Source of the DNA: Agrilutibacter niabensis
Lineage (GTDB): Bacteria; Pseudomonadota; Gammaproteobacteria; Xanthomonadales; Xanthomonadaceae
Direction of reading: 5' to 3'
Assembly: GCF_042657165.1 (NCBI RefSeq)
Contig: NZ_JBHSNJ010000012.1
Location: 310,001 to 374,000 of the forward strand
Length of the DNA stretch: 64,000 nt
The translations under genes and the position numbers were made by a program. Positions 1-10,000 of the stretch are shown in pieces (positions within the stretch are counted from its first letter, which is position 1; every line of letters begins with the position of its first letter). Under the pieces are notes generated by a model. The model was not told where the DNA came from. It saw nothing but the letters and a program-made list of their open reading frames with translations, and did no database searches.

Positions 1-54
1 GACTCGCTGCCGCCGTTGCCGAAAACGAGGCGGCTGGAAGACGTGACGGCGTTT

Positions 55-82
55 TTTGCGCCAGGGCCCGCTTCGATAGAAT
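55..82 (+). promoter_or_regulatory. Candidate sigma70 promoter for the VOC-tsaB pair
   Basis: A TAGAAT -10-like hexamer lies at 77-82. A poor TTTGCG -35-like hexamer lies at 55-60, 16 bp upstream. It sits 34 bp before the ATG of the VOC gene. Seen by eye only; the -35 match is weak. Confidence 0.3.
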
Positions 83-115
83 CGGCTTCGACCTCCACCA
101 TTACGGAACACGACC

Positions 116-532
116 ATGGCTGATGGCAAACCGCGTGTGCATGGCCTGGGTGGCATCTTCTTCAAGGCGAAGGATCCGCAGGCGCTCTCCGGCTGGTACG
201 CGAAGCACCTGGGGCTGGGCGTGGAAGAGTGGGGCGGAGCGCTGCTGCATTGGCGCCGGAGCGACACGGGTGAGCCCGCCTGCACCGTGTGGTCCCCGTT
301 CCAGGAGGGCACCGACTACTTCAAGCCGAGCGAGCGCGAGTTCATGCTCAATTTCCGCGTCGACGACCTCGACGCGACGCTGGCGGCGCTGCGCGAGGAG
401 GGCTGCAACGTCCTCGACCGCGGCGAGGACAGCGAGCAGGGCCGCTTCGGCTACGTCGTCGACCCGGAAGGCACGCTGATCGAGCTGTGGCAGCCGAATC
501 CGGACGACCCCTCGCAGAATTCGCCGGCATGA
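116..532 (+). CDS. VOC (glyoxalase/bleomycin-resistance fold) family protein
   Basis: A 138-residue single-domain protein of the vicinal oxygen chelate superfamily. It has the paired beta-alpha-beta-beta-beta modules: the first begins at His9 (FFKAKDPQALSGWYAKHLGL) and the second with FRVDDLDATLAAL, ending in VVDPEGTLIELWQP with the usual C-terminal metal-ligand Glu. His9 and that Glu fit metal ligands, so a metal-dependent activity is plausible, but the substrate cannot be read from sequence. The stop codon overlaps the tsaB start (ATGA at 529-532), so the two genes are probably translated together. It could be a lyase, dioxygenase-like or resistance protein; family assignment is firm, function open. 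Confidence 0.85.
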   Translation: MADGKPRVHGLGGIFFKAKDPQALSGWYAKHLGLGVEEWGGALLHWRRSDTGEPACTVWSPFQEGTDYFKPSEREFMLNFRVDDLDATLAALREEGCNVLDRGEDSEQGRFGYVVDPEGTLIELWQPNPDDPSQNSPA

Positions 533-1224
533 AGCTGCTGGCCCTGGAAACTTCCACGGAAGCCTGCTCGGTCGCTCTGTGGCTGGACGGCGAGGTGCGC
601 GAACGCTTCGAGATCGCGCCGCGCCGCCACGCCGAACTGACCCTGCCATGGGCCGAGCAACTGCTCGCCGATGCGGGCGTCGCGAAGTCGCAGCTTGATG
701 CGATCGCGATCGGGCGCGGCCCGGGCGCCTTCACCGGCGTACGCCTGGCCATTGCGATCGGCCAGGGCATCGCGTTGGCCCTGGACCGCCCGATCGTTCC
801 GGTGTCGACGCTCGCTGCGCTGGCGCTGCAGGCGCCGGGCCCACGCGTGTTTGCCGCCATCGACGCGCGCATGGGCGAGGTGTACGCGGCCGCCTACGAA
901 TTGGGCGACGGCGATGCCGTTGCACTCGATGAGGAACGCGTGGCCGCACCCTACGCGATCCAGTTGCCCGGAGATGGCGATGGGTGGCATGGCGTGGGTA
1001 CCGGTTTCGCGGCGCAGGACGACGCGCTGGCATCGCGACTGGGTGCGCGCTTTGTATCGATCGATGGCAATGCATTGCCGCATGCGGCCGACGTGGCCCG
1101 GCTCGGGGCGCTTGCCTTCATCCGCGGAGAAGCGGTCGCACCCGAGTTGGTGGAGCCGGCTTACCTTCGAAACAACGTCGCCCTGACCATTGCCGAGCAA
1201 CAGGCCCTGCGCGACTCGCGTTGA
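529..1224 (+). CDS. tsaB: tRNA threonylcarbamoyladenosine (t6A) biosynthesis protein TsaB
   Basis: A 231-residue ASKHA-fold protein. TsaB is the non-catalytic partner of the TsaD threonylcarbamoyl transferase; with TsaE it forms the complex that modifies A37 of ANN-decoding tRNAs in the cytoplasm. The N-terminus (LLALETSTEACSVAL) and the GPGAFTGVRLA motif around residues 64-74 are diagnostic. The start is the ATG inside ATGA, overlapping the VOC stop by 4 bp; longer in-frame extension runs into the VOC gene and is not needed. Length matches the family (about 230). The downstream gene is convergent (tonB3). Confidence 0.95.
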   Translation: MKLLALETSTEACSVALWLDGEVRERFEIAPRRHAELTLPWAEQLLADAGVAKSQLDAIAIGRGPGAFTGVRLAIAIGQGIALALDRPIVPVSTLAALALQAPGPRVFAAIDARMGEVYAAAYELGDGDAVALDEERVAAPYAIQLPGDGDGWHGVGTGFAAQDDALASRLGARFVSIDGNALPHAADVARLGALAFIRGEAVAPELVEPAYLRNNVALTIAEQQALRDSR

Positions 1225-1336
1225 GTCGCCCTTTTTCCGGTCATGAAGGTGGGGGCGGCCCCGGACCTCGCGCTGCGCAACTTCAGCCGGTACAGCAACA
1301 GTGCCAGGCCGTGGCGAGGTCGATCAGCTACCGGAT

Positions 1337-2233
1337 TCAGTCGTCGATGAGCTCGCCGCCCGGCATGAACAGCCAGGTGCGGGTGACATGCAGGATGTCC
1401 GGGTCTTCCTCGGTCTTGGGCAGCGCTGCGTACGGCTCGGCGAGCTTGGCGATCCGCAGGGCCGAGGAATCGAGCAGGGGAATCCCACTGGACTGCACGA
1501 CCTGGGAGCGCTCGACGCTGCCGTTGCGGCGGATCGCGATGGTGATGACGACCTTGCCGGCGAGATGACGGCGGCGCGCCTCGTCCGGGTAATTGAGGTT
1601 GCCCACCCGTTCCACGCGCTTGACCCATTCGCTCAGGTAGGTCGCCCACGCGTATTCGGTGGTGCTGGCAGAGACGAACTTGCGCTTGGGCCGCTTGGCG
1701 TAACGCTCCGAGCGCAGGTGGATCTCCGCGGCCAGCCGCGCCATCGCCATGTCGCGGGCGATCTTCTCGCGGCCGCGCGGCAGCGCCTGCTCGTCCGGCG
1801 GCGGGGTGGCCTGGGCCTTGGCGACCTGGGTCTCGGCCTGCAGGGTGCTGATCACCCGGTCCTGCGGCGCCGGTTGCGGCGCGGGCGACTGCGCCTGCAG
1901 CGTCCGCGGGGCGATGCCGGGTTCAGGCTGCGGGGCCGGGCCGGATTGGGTTTCGCGCGGGCGGGTGGTCTTGTCGTGCTCGCCGCCGCCCTGATTGGTG
2001 GCCTGGGCGAGAAAATCCGCCTGCTTCTTCGTGAGAGGTGAAGTGGTTTCGGTCAGGATCACATCGAGCGTGGGCATCACAGGTGCCGCGCTCTCCACGG
2101 CCCAGCCCACGCCCAGCAGGAGCATGGCGTGGACCAGTACCGACAGCACCATGGTCGCGCTGATGCGGCGGTTCTCGCCCAGCACGTATTCGCCGGGGTG
2201 GGGAGGGGGGATCTGGGCGGCGAGGGTGGACAT
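1337..2233 (-). CDS. tonB3: TonB3-like energy transducer protein
   Basis: A 298-residue inner-membrane anchored TonB-type protein. A short cytoplasmic N-terminus is followed by a single hydrophobic segment (about residues 28-48, VLSVLVHAMLLLGVGWAV), a long Pro/Gln/Ala-rich periplasmic linker, and a C-terminal TonB domain with the LNYPDEARRRHLAGKVVI motif and VVQSSGIPLLDSSALRIAKLAEPY. It lies 48 bp downstream of gshB on the same strand and divergent from pilG. That is the P. aeruginosa arrangement in which tonB3 is linked to twitching motility. It may therefore serve pilus function rather than iron uptake (inference). The family is clear; the specific symbol rests on synteny. Confidence 0.8.
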   Translation of the reverse strand: MSTLAAQIPPPHPGEYVLGENRRISATMVLSVLVHAMLLLGVGWAVESAAPVMPTLDVILTETTSPLTKKQADFLAQATNQGGGEHDKTTRPRETQSGPAPQPEPGIAPRTLQAQSPAPQPAPQDRVISTLQAETQVAKAQATPPPDEQALPRGREKIARDMAMARLAAEIHLRSERYAKRPKRKFVSASTTEYAWATYLSEWVKRVERVGNLNYPDEARRRHLAGKVVITIAIRRNGSVERSQVVQSSGIPLLDSSALRIAKLAEPYAALPKTEEDPDILHVTRTWLFMPGGELIDD

Positions 2234-2281
2234 TCGCGGAATCTGGGCAGGCAGGGTGACAGGGCGGGTTCTGCCGCGTCT

Positions 2282-3250
2282 TCAGTCCGGGGAACCCAGC
2301 CTCCGCTCGATCGCATCGAACAGCATCCCCGCGATATTCAACCCGAACTGCGCATCGAGCTCGCGAATGCAGGTTGGGCTGGTGACGTTGACCTCGGTGA
2401 GGTAATCGCCGATCACGTCGAGCCCGACGAAGACCATGCCCCGCCGCTTCATCTCCGGGCCGACCTGCGCGGCGATCCAGCGGTCGCGTTCGCTCAGTGG
2501 CTGGCCCCGGCCCTTGCCGCCCACGGCCAGGTTGCCGCGGAATTCGTCGCCCTGCGGAATGCGGGCCAGGCAGTAGTCGACCGGCTCGCCGTCGATCAGC
2601 AGGATGCGCTTGTCGCCCTCGGTGATCTCCTGGATGTAGCGCTGGGCCATTGCCAGGTGGCGACCGCCCTCGGTCAACGTCTCCAGGATCACGTTGACGT
2701 TGGGGTCGCCGACGCGGGCGCGGAAGATCGAGCGGCCGCCCATCCCGTCAAGGGTCTTGAGCACCGCATCGCCGTGTTCGGTGATGAAGGCCTTCAGGGC
2801 CAGGGCCTCGCGGCTCACAAGTGTCGGCGGGACGCACTGGGGGAATTCCAACGCGGCCAGCTTTTCGTTCATGTCGCGCAGGCCCTGCGGATCGTTGACG
2901 ATCAGGGCGCCGGCACGCTGGGCGAGCCCCAGGATCTGGGTGTCGTTGACGTACGCCGGGTCCACCGGGGGGTCCTTGCGCATCAGTACAACCTGGCCCG
3001 GACCGAAGGCCAGCCGGGTCCAGTCGCCCAGCCCATACCACTCCGCAGGGTCGTCCTTCACCGTCAGCGGCGCGACCGTCGCCTGGGCCTGCCCATCGGC
3101 CAACGCCAAGCCGCCTGGGCGCACATACCAGAGCCGATGGCCCCGGCGCTGGCCCTCCAGGAGCATGGCGAAGGTGGAGTCCTTGGCGATCTTGATCGAC
3201 CCGATCGGATCCATCACGACGATGATGTCGACACCCGGCTTCGAGGGCAT
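2282..3250 (-). CDS. gshB: Glutathione synthetase
   Basis: A 322-residue ATP-grasp ligase that joins glycine to gamma-glutamylcysteine, the second step of glutathione synthesis, in the cytoplasm. The N-terminal pre-ATP-grasp domain starts VVMDPIGSIKIAKDSTFAML. The ATP-binding core has VLKTLDGMGGRSIF. The C-terminal active-site segment has DYCLARIPQGDEFRGNLAVGG and DVIGDYLTEVNVTSPTCIREL. Length equals the usual 315-325. It is the first gene of the minus-strand pair gshB-tonB3, divergent from the pilG operon across a 234-bp intergenic region. Confidence 0.97.
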   Translation of the reverse strand: MPSKPGVDIIVVMDPIGSIKIAKDSTFAMLLEGQRRGHRLWYVRPGGLALADGQAQATVAPLTVKDDPAEWYGLGDWTRLAFGPGQVVLMRKDPPVDPAYVNDTQILGLAQRAGALIVNDPQGLRDMNEKLAALEFPQCVPPTLVSREALALKAFITEHGDAVLKTLDGMGGRSIFRARVGDPNVNVILETLTEGGRHLAMAQRYIQEITEGDKRILLIDGEPVDYCLARIPQGDEFRGNLAVGGKGRGQPLSERDRWIAAQVGPEMKRRGMVFVGLDVIGDYLTEVNVTSPTCIRELDAQFGLNIAGMLFDAIERRLGSPD

Positions 3251-3405
3251 GTTGGCTGCGGTGAAAGCGATGGGGCGATGGTAACAGGCGGGTCGGGAGG
3301 TCTACGGAGGTTGCCGAAAAACGTCACGTTCTGGCCGTGCAAGTGCAAACCGCGTCGCGATTGTGCACCCCGGCACATTCAGGAACGGGCCCTTTCAAGA
3401 TGTGC

Positions 3406-3434
3406 TTGACAGTACGCGCTATGCTTGAAATAAA
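3406..3434 (+). promoter_or_regulatory. Candidate sigma70 promoter of the pil-chp operon
   Basis: A consensus TTGACA lies at 3406-3411. A 17-bp spacer separates it from AATAAA at 3429-3434 (4 of 6 matches to TATAAT). It ends 50 bp before the pilG ATG, in the gshB-pilG divergent intergenic region. The perfect -35 makes it the best promoter-like site in the window. Confidence 0.5.
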
Positions 3435-3484
3435 GGCACTTCGCGACGTGCGGGGCTCGCCGCGATCCACAGGGGATTTAAAGC

Positions 3485-3895
3485 ATGCAAGAGGGTCGCA
3501 ACGGTAACCTCGACGGCCTGAAGGTCATGGTGATCGATGATTCCAAGACCATTCGCCGTACCGCGGAAACCTTGCTCAAGCGGGAAGGCTGCGATGTGGT
3601 GACTGCGACCGATGGCTTCGAAGCCTTGGCCAAGATCGCCGACCAGCAGCCGCAGATCATTTTCGTCGACATCATGATGCCGCGTCTGGATGGCTATCAG
3701 ACCTGTGCGTTGATCAAGAACAACCACCTGTTCAAGAACACGCCCGTGATCATGCTGTCGTCCAAGGATGGGCTGTTCGACAAGGCGCGCGGCCGCATCG
3801 TCGGCTCCGAGCAGTACTTGACGAAGCCGTTCACGCGCGAGGAACTGCTCGACGCAATTCGCAATCACGTGCACGACACTGCACGCAACGCCTGA
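3485..3895 (+). CDS. pilG: Type IV pilus response regulator PilG
   Basis: A 136-residue stand-alone CheY-like receiver. In the Pil-Chp system PilG is phosphorylated by ChpA and promotes pilus extension and cAMP signalling. The acidic pocket is in MVIDDSKTIRR, the phosphoacceptor is Asp62 in FVDIMMPRLDG, and the conserved Lys114 is in LTKPF. A purine-rich AGGGG lies about 10 bp before the ATG. It is the first gene of the pil-chp cluster, preceded by a good promoter candidate and followed 19 bp later by pilH. Confidence 0.95.
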   Translation: MQEGRNGNLDGLKVMVIDDSKTIRRTAETLLKREGCDVVTATDGFEALAKIADQQPQIIFVDIMMPRLDGYQTCALIKNNHLFKNTPVIMLSSKDGLFDKARGRIVGSEQYLTKPFTREELLDAIRNHVHDTARNA

Positions 3896-3914
3896 CCGGG
3901 GGGGTAGGGCACCA

Positions 3915-4280
3915 ATGGCACGCATTCTGTTAATCGAGGATTCGCCGACCGATACGGCGGTTCTCACCCAGCTGCTCGAGCGCAACGGACACCAGGTCCT
4001 CGCCTCGGGCAGCGCCGAAGACGGCATTGCCGCCTGCAAGCGTGAACAGCCGGACCTCGTCATCATGGACGTGGTCCTGCCGGGCATGAATGGCTTCCAG
4101 GCCACCCGCGCGCTGTCCAAGGACGCCGCGACCAGCGCCATCCCGGTGCTGATCGTCAGCACCAAGGACATGGACGTGGACAAGGCCTGGGGCATGCGCC
4201 AGGGCGCGCGCGACTACATCGTCAAGCCGCCGCGCGAATCCGAACTGATCGCCCGCATCAACGCGGTGCTGGGTCACTGA
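3915..4280 (+). CDS. pilH: Type IV pilus response regulator PilH
   Basis: A 121-residue single receiver domain, the second CheY-like output of the Pil-Chp pathway, linked in Pseudomonas to pilus retraction or acting as a phosphate sink. It has LLIEDSPTDTAV, phosphoacceptor Asp52 in IMDVVLPGMNG and Lys104 in YIVKPP. The Pro-Pro after the Lys and the short length are typical of PilH. It lies between pilG and pilI; the stop is 1 bp from the pilI start, so translation is probably coupled. Confidence 0.95.
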   Translation: MARILLIEDSPTDTAVLTQLLERNGHQVLASGSAEDGIAACKREQPDLVIMDVVLPGMNGFQATRALSKDAATSAIPVLIVSTKDMDVDKAWGMRQGARDYIVKPPRESELIARINAVLGH

Positions 4281-4281
4281 A

Positions 4282-4860
4282 GTGGCAAGAAAAGAAGTAA
4301 GTCGCGAGCCTTCCACGCTCGTACCGTTCGCTCTGCTGACCGAGTACGAGCGCCGCAGCCTCGAACACGTGGCGGGCCTGCCCGAGCAGCTCGATGCGCC
4401 GGGTTTGTGGCGCGGCGTCGGCTATCGAGTCGGCACGCGTCGGCTGGCCTCCGGCTTCGACGAGGTGCGTGAAATCCTGCCGCTGCCGCCGATCACCCAG
4501 GTGCCCGGCGCGCAGCCGTGGATGCTGGGCGTCGCCAACGTGCGCGGCAACCTGTTGCCCATCGTCGACCTCAAGCAGTTTCTCGAGGGCGAGCGCACCG
4601 TGCTGCACGAAAGCCAGCGCGTGCTGCTGGTCCGCCAGCCCGGTGGCGACGTCGCCGTGCTGATCGACGAGCTCTACGGCCAGCGCAGCTTCACCGAACC
4701 GCAGAAGGTGGCCGAAGCACAGGCCGCCGAAGAATCGCTTTACCAGGGACGCTATGCGCATTTCGTCGACCGGGCCTACCGCGTCGACGAGCAGCCGTGG
4801 GGCATCTTCAGCCTGGACCGGCTGGCCCGGACGCCTGAATTCCGACAAGCAGCGGGCTGA
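4282..4860 (+). CDS. pilI: CheW-like adaptor PilI
   Basis: A 192-residue protein with a CheW domain that couples the receptor PilJ to the kinase ChpA. Key stretches are VGYRVGTRRLASGFDEVREIL, VANVRGNLLPIVDLKQFL and VLIDELYGQRSF. It starts at a GTG immediately after the pilH stop (TGA-A-GTG); no better ATG is near. The length and the position between pilH and pilJ agree with PilI of other gammaproteobacteria. Confidence 0.93.
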   Translation: MARKEVSREPSTLVPFALLTEYERRSLEHVAGLPEQLDAPGLWRGVGYRVGTRRLASGFDEVREILPLPPITQVPGAQPWMLGVANVRGNLLPIVDLKQFLEGERTVLHESQRVLLVRQPGGDVAVLIDELYGQRSFTEPQKVAEAQAAEESLYQGRYAHFVDRAYRVDEQPWGIFSLDRLARTPEFRQAAG

Positions 4861-4918
4861 AGCCTGTTTGCCCACCATTTAGTACGCAACAAGCAGCAAT
4901 CGCCAACGAGGTTGAACC

Positions 4919-6931
4919 ATGAGCACTGTGATGAATCCCAAGGGCCGCGGCCTCGGCGTCAATACCTGGTTGACGATCCTCGGTATCTCGGTGGTCATCT
5001 TCGGCATCAACGCCGGTTACGCCACCTGGAAGGGCTCGCGCCTGGCCGGTGCCAGTTCCTCGGCCTCCGCCCTGCAGGTGAACTCGCAGCGGCTGGCGGT
5101 GCAGGGCGCCGAGGCCGTGGGCGGTGACAGGGAAGCCTACGCGGCCTTCAAGGCCACCAAGGCGCAGATGGACGCCGACGTAAAGCAGCTCAACGACCGC
5201 TTCGGCCAGGAACTGGGCGTTTCGGGCGACATCAACAACGTCACCAACACCTGGGACCTGCTGGGCAAGAACGCCGACCAGGTCATCGCGTCCGAAGCAG
5301 CGGTCACCGGCCTGGCCGGCAATGCCGACAGCTTCGCCGCCAAGGTTCCGCAGCTGCAAGCGCGCCTCGACGAACTGGTGCGCGCGATGTCCTCGAGCGG
5401 CTCGCCGGCTTCGCAGGTCTACCTCGCACTGCGCCAGAACGTGCTCGCGGGCCAGATCGACAAGAACATCACCGCGATGCGCGCTGGTGGCGCTGGCGCC
5501 TCGATCGCCGGCGACCAGCTGGCCCGCACCGCCGCCGTGTTCGGCAACGTGCTGGCCGGCCTGCGCAAGGGCGACGCCGCGCTTGGCGTGACCCCGCTCA
5601 GCAACGGTGGCGCGCTTGCCGCGCTCGGCCAGGCCGAAACGCTGTGGACGGACATGAAGAAGGACCTGGACGCGATCAGCGCCGGCTCCAAGAACCTGTT
5701 CACCGCGCAGGCCGCGGCAGGCACGATCACCAGCGAATCCAACACCCTCCTGGCCCAGAGCGAATCGCTGTTCCGCTCGCTGACCGCGTTCGGATCGGTG
5801 CGCAGCAAGAACCCGCTCGGCCACATCCTGATTTCGATCCTGTCCGGTATCGCCGCGATCATCGCCATCGCCGGCTTGCTGTTCTCGCTGAACCGCGCGC
5901 AGCAGAAGCGTTACCAGACCACCAAGGAACTCAACGACCGCAACCAGGAGGCGATCATGCGCCTGCTGGACGAAATGGGATCGCTCGCAGAAGGCGACCT
6001 CACCGTGAAGGCGACCGTGACCGAGGACATGACCGGCGCGATCGCGGACTCGATCAACTTCGCCGTCGAACAGCTGCGCAGCCTGGTGCAGACCATTACC
6101 GATACCTCGGTGCAGGTCGCATCGAGCGCGCAGGAAACGCAGGCGACCGCCATGCACCTCGCCGAGGCCGCGGAACACCAGGCGCAGGAAATCAGCTCGG
6201 CCTCCGACCGCATCAGCGAAATCGCGGCGAGCATCGACCAGGTCTCGAAGAACTCCGCCGAATCCGCGGACGTGGCGCAGCGCTCGGTGCAGATCGCGAC
6301 CAAGGGCGCCGGCGTCGTGCGCCAGACGATCGCGGGCATGGACAGCATTCGCGACCAGATCCAGGAAACCTCGAAGCGAATCAAGCGACTGGGTGAGTCG
6401 TCGCAGGAAATCGGCTCGATCGTGGAACTGATCAACGACATCTCGGAACAGACCAACATCCTGGCGCTGAACGCGGCGATCCAGGCGGCCTCGGCCGGTG
6501 AGGCGGGCCGCGGGTTCGCGGTGGTGGCCGACGAAGTGCAGCGACTCGCAGAACGCGCCTCGAACGCGACCAAGCGAATCGAAACGCTGGTCCAGACGAT
6601 TCAGTCCGACACTAACGAAGCGGTGTCGTCGATGGAACAGACGACCTCGGAAGTGGTCGCGGGTGCACGACTGGCCGAAGACGCGGGTACCGCGCTGGGC
6701 GAAATCGAAAAGGTGTCGTCCGACTTGTCCGGCCTCATTCAGGGCATCTCGTCGGCGGCGAAGCAGCAGTCCAGCGCGGCGTCGAACATCACCGCGACGA
6801 TGAACACCATCCAGTCGATTACCGCGCAGACCTCGCAGGGTGCAAGCCAGACGGCGCAGTCGATTGGAAACCTCGCGCAACTTGCGGCGGACCTGCGCCG
6901 CTCGGTCGCCGACTTCAAGCTGCCGGCCTGA
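4919..6931 (+). CDS. pilJ: Methyl-accepting chemoreceptor PilJ
   Basis: A 670-residue transmembrane chemoreceptor that signals pilus retraction or surface contact to ChpA. TM1 is about residues 14-36. A long periplasmic helical domain follows to about 300. TM2 is about 303-324 (ILISILSGIAAIIAIAGLLF). A HAMP-like linker and the cytoplasmic coiled coil follow, with the conserved hairpin tip around 505-545 (TNILALNAAIQAASAGEAGR). The C-terminus ends ADFKLPA with no CheR-docking pentapeptide. It follows pilI by 58 bp. No pilK (CheR-type) gene lies between it and chpA. Confidence 0.95.
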   Translation: MSTVMNPKGRGLGVNTWLTILGISVVIFGINAGYATWKGSRLAGASSSASALQVNSQRLAVQGAEAVGGDREAYAAFKATKAQMDADVKQLNDRFGQELGVSGDINNVTNTWDLLGKNADQVIASEAAVTGLAGNADSFAAKVPQLQARLDELVRAMSSSGSPASQVYLALRQNVLAGQIDKNITAMRAGGAGASIAGDQLARTAAVFGNVLAGLRKGDAALGVTPLSNGGALAALGQAETLWTDMKKDLDAISAGSKNLFTAQAAAGTITSESNTLLAQSESLFRSLTAFGSVRSKNPLGHILISILSGIAAIIAIAGLLFSLNRAQQKRYQTTKELNDRNQEAIMRLLDEMGSLAEGDLTVKATVTEDMTGAIADSINFAVEQLRSLVQTITDTSVQVASSAQETQATAMHLAEAAEHQAQEISSASDRISEIAASIDQVSKNSAESADVAQRSVQIATKGAGVVRQTIAGMDSIRDQIQETSKRIKRLGESSQEIGSIVELINDISEQTNILALNAAIQAASAGEAGRGFAVVADEVQRLAERASNATKRIETLVQTIQSDTNEAVSSMEQTTSEVVAGARLAEDAGTALGEIEKVSSDLSGLIQGISSAAKQQSSAASNITATMNTIQSITAQTSQGASQTAQSIGNLAQLAADLRRSVADFKLPA

Positions 6932-7040
6932 CGCCAGACGGAACCGATAACGAGATGGACGGCCTGAAGGCAAACCGCCCCGCGCTAGCGCCCGCCTCCG
7001 TGGCAGGCGCCGCGGCCGTGCGCCGACACGGAGGCACACG

Positions 7041-10000
7041 ATGACCGTGTTGCGTGACGCGATCGACACCACGACGCTGGGCTGGGTCAAACCCGAGCTC
7101 GACTCCACCCTGCGCCAGGCGCGCGACGAGATCGAGGCGTTTGCCGAAAATCCCTCGCAGACCGCGCACATGCGTACCTGCGCCGGCCACATGCACCAGG
7201 TGCACGGCACGCTGCGCATGATCGAGTTGTACGCACCGGCGATGGTGGCCGAGGAAATGGAGCGCCTCGCGCTGTCGCTGCTGCGCGGTGAAGTCGCCGA
7301 GCGCGACGACGCCTGCGCTGCGCTGATGCGCGGCGTGGTGCAGTTGCCCGACTACCTCGAACGCCTGCAGGGCGGTCATCGCGACATCCCGATCGTACTG
7401 TTGCCGCTGCTCAACGAGCTGCGTGCGACCCGTGGCGAGACCGGCCTGAGCGAGAGCGTGCTGTTCTCGCCCGACCTGGATCGTCCGCTGCCGGAAAACC
7501 TGCCGGCTCCCGAACCGTCCGCGGCCAAGCCGGCACGCGACGAGCTCTTGACGACCCTTGGGGCGTTGCGGGACGCGCTCTCCGCATGGCCTGAAGACGG
7601 TACTCCCGTAGACGCATCGCACCTTGCGAAGACGGTTGATTCACTGCTCGCGCAGGTCAACACCGAGCCCCTGCGCCGCATGTTGTGGGTAGCCTCGTCG
7701 GTTGCCGGCGCGCTGCGCGACGGTGCGCTCACGGCCAATCGCGGCGTGCGCCAGGCTTTCGCCGGCGTGGAACGCGAAGCCCGGCAGACGCTGGTCGAGG
7801 ACAGTTTCGCCTTCGGCGCCCCGCGCCAGGATGCGGCGGCCGAACCGACCCGGCAACTGCTCTACCACGTTGCCCATAGCGAAAGTCAGCATCCGGCCCT
7901 CAACAGCCTGCGCCAGACCTTCGACCTCGCCGGCCAGTTGCCGAGCGAGGACGAGCTCGAACACGCCCGCGGCAGCCTCAGTGGGCGTAACCGCGCGCTG
8001 CTCGACACCGTGTCGGCGGCGATCAAGGAAGACCTGCTGCGGGTAAAGGATGCGTTGGACCTGCACCTGCGCACGCACCAGACCGACGTCAACGAGTTGC
8101 GTCCGCAGGTCGATGCGCTGACACGCGTCAGCGATACGCTCGGCATGATGGGCCTCGGCGTTGCACGCAACGTCGTGATGCAGCAGCGCGATGCGATGCG
8201 TGAAATCGTCGATGGCCACCGCCCCGCCGACGAAGGTGCGTTGCTCGATGTTGCCGGTGCGCTCCTCTACGTCGACGCCTCGCTCGACGATCAGGTCGCC
8301 CGCCTCGGCCGCCCCGACGTGGGGGCCGAGGAAGACCTCGCCGCCGGTGAGCGGAACAAGGTCATCGATGTCGTGGTGCGCGAAGCCATCGCCAACTTCG
8401 GTGATGCGCGCCAGTCGTTCGTGGCATTCGTCGAAACGGGTTGGGAACACGCCGAGCTCGGCGAAGTCCCGCGCCTGCTCGACGAAGTTGCCGGTGCGCT
8501 GCGCATGCTCGATCAGCAGCTTCCCGCCGACTACCTCGTCGCGGTGAGGCGTTATGTCGAAGTCGAATTGCTCACCCGCAAGCGCATTCCCAACAGCCAG
8601 CAGCTGGACACCATGGCCGACGCCCTGGCCAGCCTGGAGTACTACCTGGAAGCCGTGCGCGACCAGCGCCCGGCGCGCGACGAGATCCTGGAGATCGCCC
8701 GCCACGCCCTTGAGCGCCTGCGTTATTGGCCGCTGCCCGCCGAGGAGGCCGGTGCGCCGGTGGCTGCGACGGAATCCCTGGACCTGTCGCCCGAACTCGT
8801 CGACGCGCTCGACTTCGGCAGGGTCGAGCCGTTCCGTGGTGGTGTTACCCCTTCGAGCCTGAACGAATCCGACGCCGCGACGGCGCCTCCGACCCATGCG
8901 CTCGTCGCAGCGGAGCAGCCCGCGGTACCTGTCGTGCACGCACCCGTCGCCGCCAACGCCGATGGCGTGGCCGCCGGCGGTTTCGAGCGCAGCGACGATA
9001 TCGACGATGAAATCCGCGAGGTCTTCCTCGAGGAACTGCAGGAGGAAATCGCCAACCTCGGCGAACTGCTGCCGCCGTGGACCGCCACTCCGGACGACGC
9101 CGAACGTTTGCGTCCGATCCGTCGCGTCTTCCACACGCTCAAGGGCAGCGGTCGCCTCGTCGGTGCCAAGACGCTTGGCGAGTTCAGCTGGAAAGTCGAG
9201 AACATGCTCAACCGCGTGCTGGACGGCACGCGCCCGGCCAGCCCGGCAGTCGTGGCCCTGGTCGGCCACGCCTACGCCACGCTGCCGCAGCTGCACGCTG
9301 CATTGCGCGGTGAAGCGGCGATCACTGCCGACCTTGCCGGCATTGAAGCGGTCGCCGACCGCCTGGCCGCCGGTGAAGACGCCATCTATACGCCCGCCGC
9401 CACTCCGGCGATCGAGCCTGCCGTCGAAGCCGTGCCGGAACTGGCCGAAGCCGCCGTCGTCTCGATCGACGTGGGCGACCTGGATTCCGAATCGGCCGAG
9501 CCTGCCCATGAGGAACCGGCTGCTACCGTGCCGGCCGTTCCTGCGGTCATTGCCGGCGTTCCTGCATCGGTCGATGCCGTGTTGCTGGAAATCCTCGCCG
9601 GCGAAGTCGGTGGGCACCTCGTCACCATCGAGGACTGGCTGGAAAGCGCGCGCAGTGCGCCGCAACCGGCCAGCGAGTCGCTGCAGCGGGCGGTGCATAC
9701 GCTCAACGGCGCATTCGCTATGACGGAAGTGCCGGTGATCACGGAAATCACCGGTCCCACCGAGGCCTACATCAAGCGACTCCTCGCCGCAGGCATCGTG
9801 CCTACGGACGAGGGCGTGGTGGCGATGGGCGAAGTCGCGGGCGCCATTCGCGGCACCTTGCAGGGCCTGCAATCGCCGACGCCGCATGTGCCGTATTTCG
9901 AAGGACTGGCCGGACGCATGCAGGCGCTGCGCGACAGCCTGCCCGACGCGCGCATGCCACACCTCGTCGAGGAAGAAGTGTCCTACGAAGCCGAGCTGGC

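Noticed and set aside
4808..7219. Minus-strand frame of about 803 codons opposite pilJ
   Set aside because: Shadow of pilJ; Arg/His/Gly rich with no family pattern.
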